The translations under genes and the position numbers were made by a program. The notes beneath the pieces are model-generated. The model was not told the DNA's origin. It made no database searches and worked only from the letters and a program-made list of their open reading frames with translations. A stretch of DNA of 7,493 nt, taken from NCBI GenBank assembly GCA_965658375.1, contig CBFHSD010000077.1, positions 1 to 7,493 on the forward strand, written 5' to 3'. This DNA comes from CBFHSD01 sp965658375. Its GTDB lineage: Bacteria > Bacteroidota > Bacteroidia > Flavobacteriales_G > Salibacteraceae. This document shows, piece by piece, positions 6,756 through 7,493 of this stretch (its first letter is position 1; every line of letters begins with the position of its first letter).

Positions 6756-7493
6756 CTACTTCCATTTTATAGCACATTTTTCACCCAATTGCATTGCTTG
6801 TTCTGAATAAACCTCAACTTCAATTTCATCGGTAGAGTTGAGAGATAACAGGTACCTACCATTTACAAATTGGCTATTGGCCACTTCGAATGCCCTTCCT
6901 TTTATCACTTCAAAATCTCCTGAACGAGCAAATCGCCTTTTAGGAGCTTGTCCTTCTAAGTGAGCGAAATCATCTACGTGATTTAAAGAGCCAAAGAAAC
7001 GACCAACCTGCTCATCTTTAGGGTTCCAATACAAGTCTTCGGGTATACCTTTCTGCTTTACCTTACCCTTTTCTAGATAGTATACTTCTTCACCCCACCT
7101 TAACACTTCTTGAGCATCATGGCTGGCGTAAACAACTGTTTGTTGCATCTCTTTCATCTTTGCTATGATCCAATCCATCGCTTTCTCTCGCAACCAGCGA
7201 TCTAAATTGCTAAAAGGCTCATCTAACAAGAGAAGTTCAGGATCATCAATAAGTGCTGCTGCAATAGCTGCGCGTTGTTGTTGACCGCCAGATATTTCCT
7301 TGGGTTTCTTTGCTAAAAGTAAACTGATTTCAAAGTGTTTAGCAATTTCATTGATGCGGCTTTTCACTTCTGTTTTCGTACAAAACTTAAGACCTACTGC
7401 AAGGTTCTCGAAAATGGTATGATTGGGCAGTAGCTTGAAATCTTGGTGAACTAGTTTAATGTGTTCATAACCAGGAACAAGGTTGTGGGCGGG
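6756..7493 (-). CDS. ABC transporter ATP-binding protein (PotA/FbpC/MalK type), N-terminus outside window
   Basis: The visible 245 residues are the C-terminal part of an ABC ATPase, which powers transport across the inner membrane. The frame is open to the window edge; a GTG at 7367 is internal, not the start, because the Q-loop lies before it. Numbered from the edge: Q-loop VHQDFKLLP (Gln17), signature ISGGQQQR (67-74), Walker B LLLLDEP with Glu92, D-loop SNLD, and switch His125 in YASHD. Walker A is off-window. After the ATPase core, KGIPEDLYWNPKDEQVGRFFGSLN matches the linker that in PotA, FbpC and MalK-type importers leads to a TOBE-like regulatory domain; about 80 more residues follow, shorter than in full MalK. 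The ISGGQQQR signature and this linker favour an importer ATPase for small solutes, ions or polyamines, but the substrate cannot be read. All visible catalytic residues are intact. Transcription runs toward the terminator at 6373-6419. Confidence 0.93.
   Translation of the reverse strand, partial: PAHNLVPGYEHIKLVHQDFKLLPNHTIFENLAVGLKFCTKTEVKSRINEIAKHFEISLLLAKKPKEISGGQQQRAAIAAALIDDPELLLLDEPFSNLDRWLREKAMDWIIAKMKEMQQTVVYASHDAQEVLRWGEEVYYLEKGKVKQKGIPEDLYWNPKDEQVGRFFGSLNHVDDFAHLEGQAPKRRFARSGDFEVIKGRAFEVANSQFVNGRYLLSLNSTDEIEVEVYSEQAMQLGEKCAIKWK

Noticed and set aside
1..7493. CRISPR array, tandem repeats, insertion sequence ends or a multi-gene defence system
   Set aside because: Reading both strands I found no regularly spaced repeats, no transposase or nuclease motifs and no cluster of defence-type domains.

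Overview
The window reads as chromosomal DNA from a member of the Bacteroidota, probably close to the Flavobacteriales. The evidence is a tmRNA whose tag reads GENNYALAA, a promoter of the Bacteroidota type (TTG, 20-base spacer, TAnnTTTG) in front of it, AT-rich start regions without a clear Shine-Dalgarno sequence, and a TPR lipoprotein with the C-terminal ACxDW...GD...YC pattern common in that phylum. I see no insertion sequence, CRISPR array, phage gene or tRNA. The placement below phylum level is inference.

Left part (1-3492): a large plus-strand gene of unrecognised function enters from outside the window and ends at 2375. It converges with, and overlaps by 8 bases, a minus-strand gene for a TPR-repeat lipoprotein (2368-3492). 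A 114-base divergent intergenic region follows.

Centre (3607-6419): a plus-strand run of three genes. The first encodes an exported GH18-fold (chitinase-like) protein with three C-terminal membrane segments, whose catalytic motif is degenerate: the acid/base glutamate position is alanine. The second is a small lipoprotein gene that starts inside the end of the first. The third is ssrA (tmRNA). Its promoter overlaps the lipoprotein stop codon, and no terminator lies between them. A long hairpin terminator with A- and T-tracts on its two sides closes the run and can work in both directions.

Right part (6420-7493): a roughly 335-base stretch with no confident gene follows. It contains a minus-strand reading frame with a protein-like tail, which may be a short gene or a decayed 3' remnant, and two small inverted repeats. 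Then comes the 3' part of a minus-strand ABC transporter ATPase of the PotA/FbpC/MalK type, cut by the window edge before its Walker A motif.

The genes do not form an obvious single pathway. The GH18-like protein and the small lipoprotein probably act together at the cell envelope. The tmRNA is a housekeeping ribosome-rescue gene. The two points most worth following up are the catalytically degenerate, membrane-anchored GH18 protein and the large unknown protein at the left edge. I do not see convincing evidence for a complete new multi-gene system.
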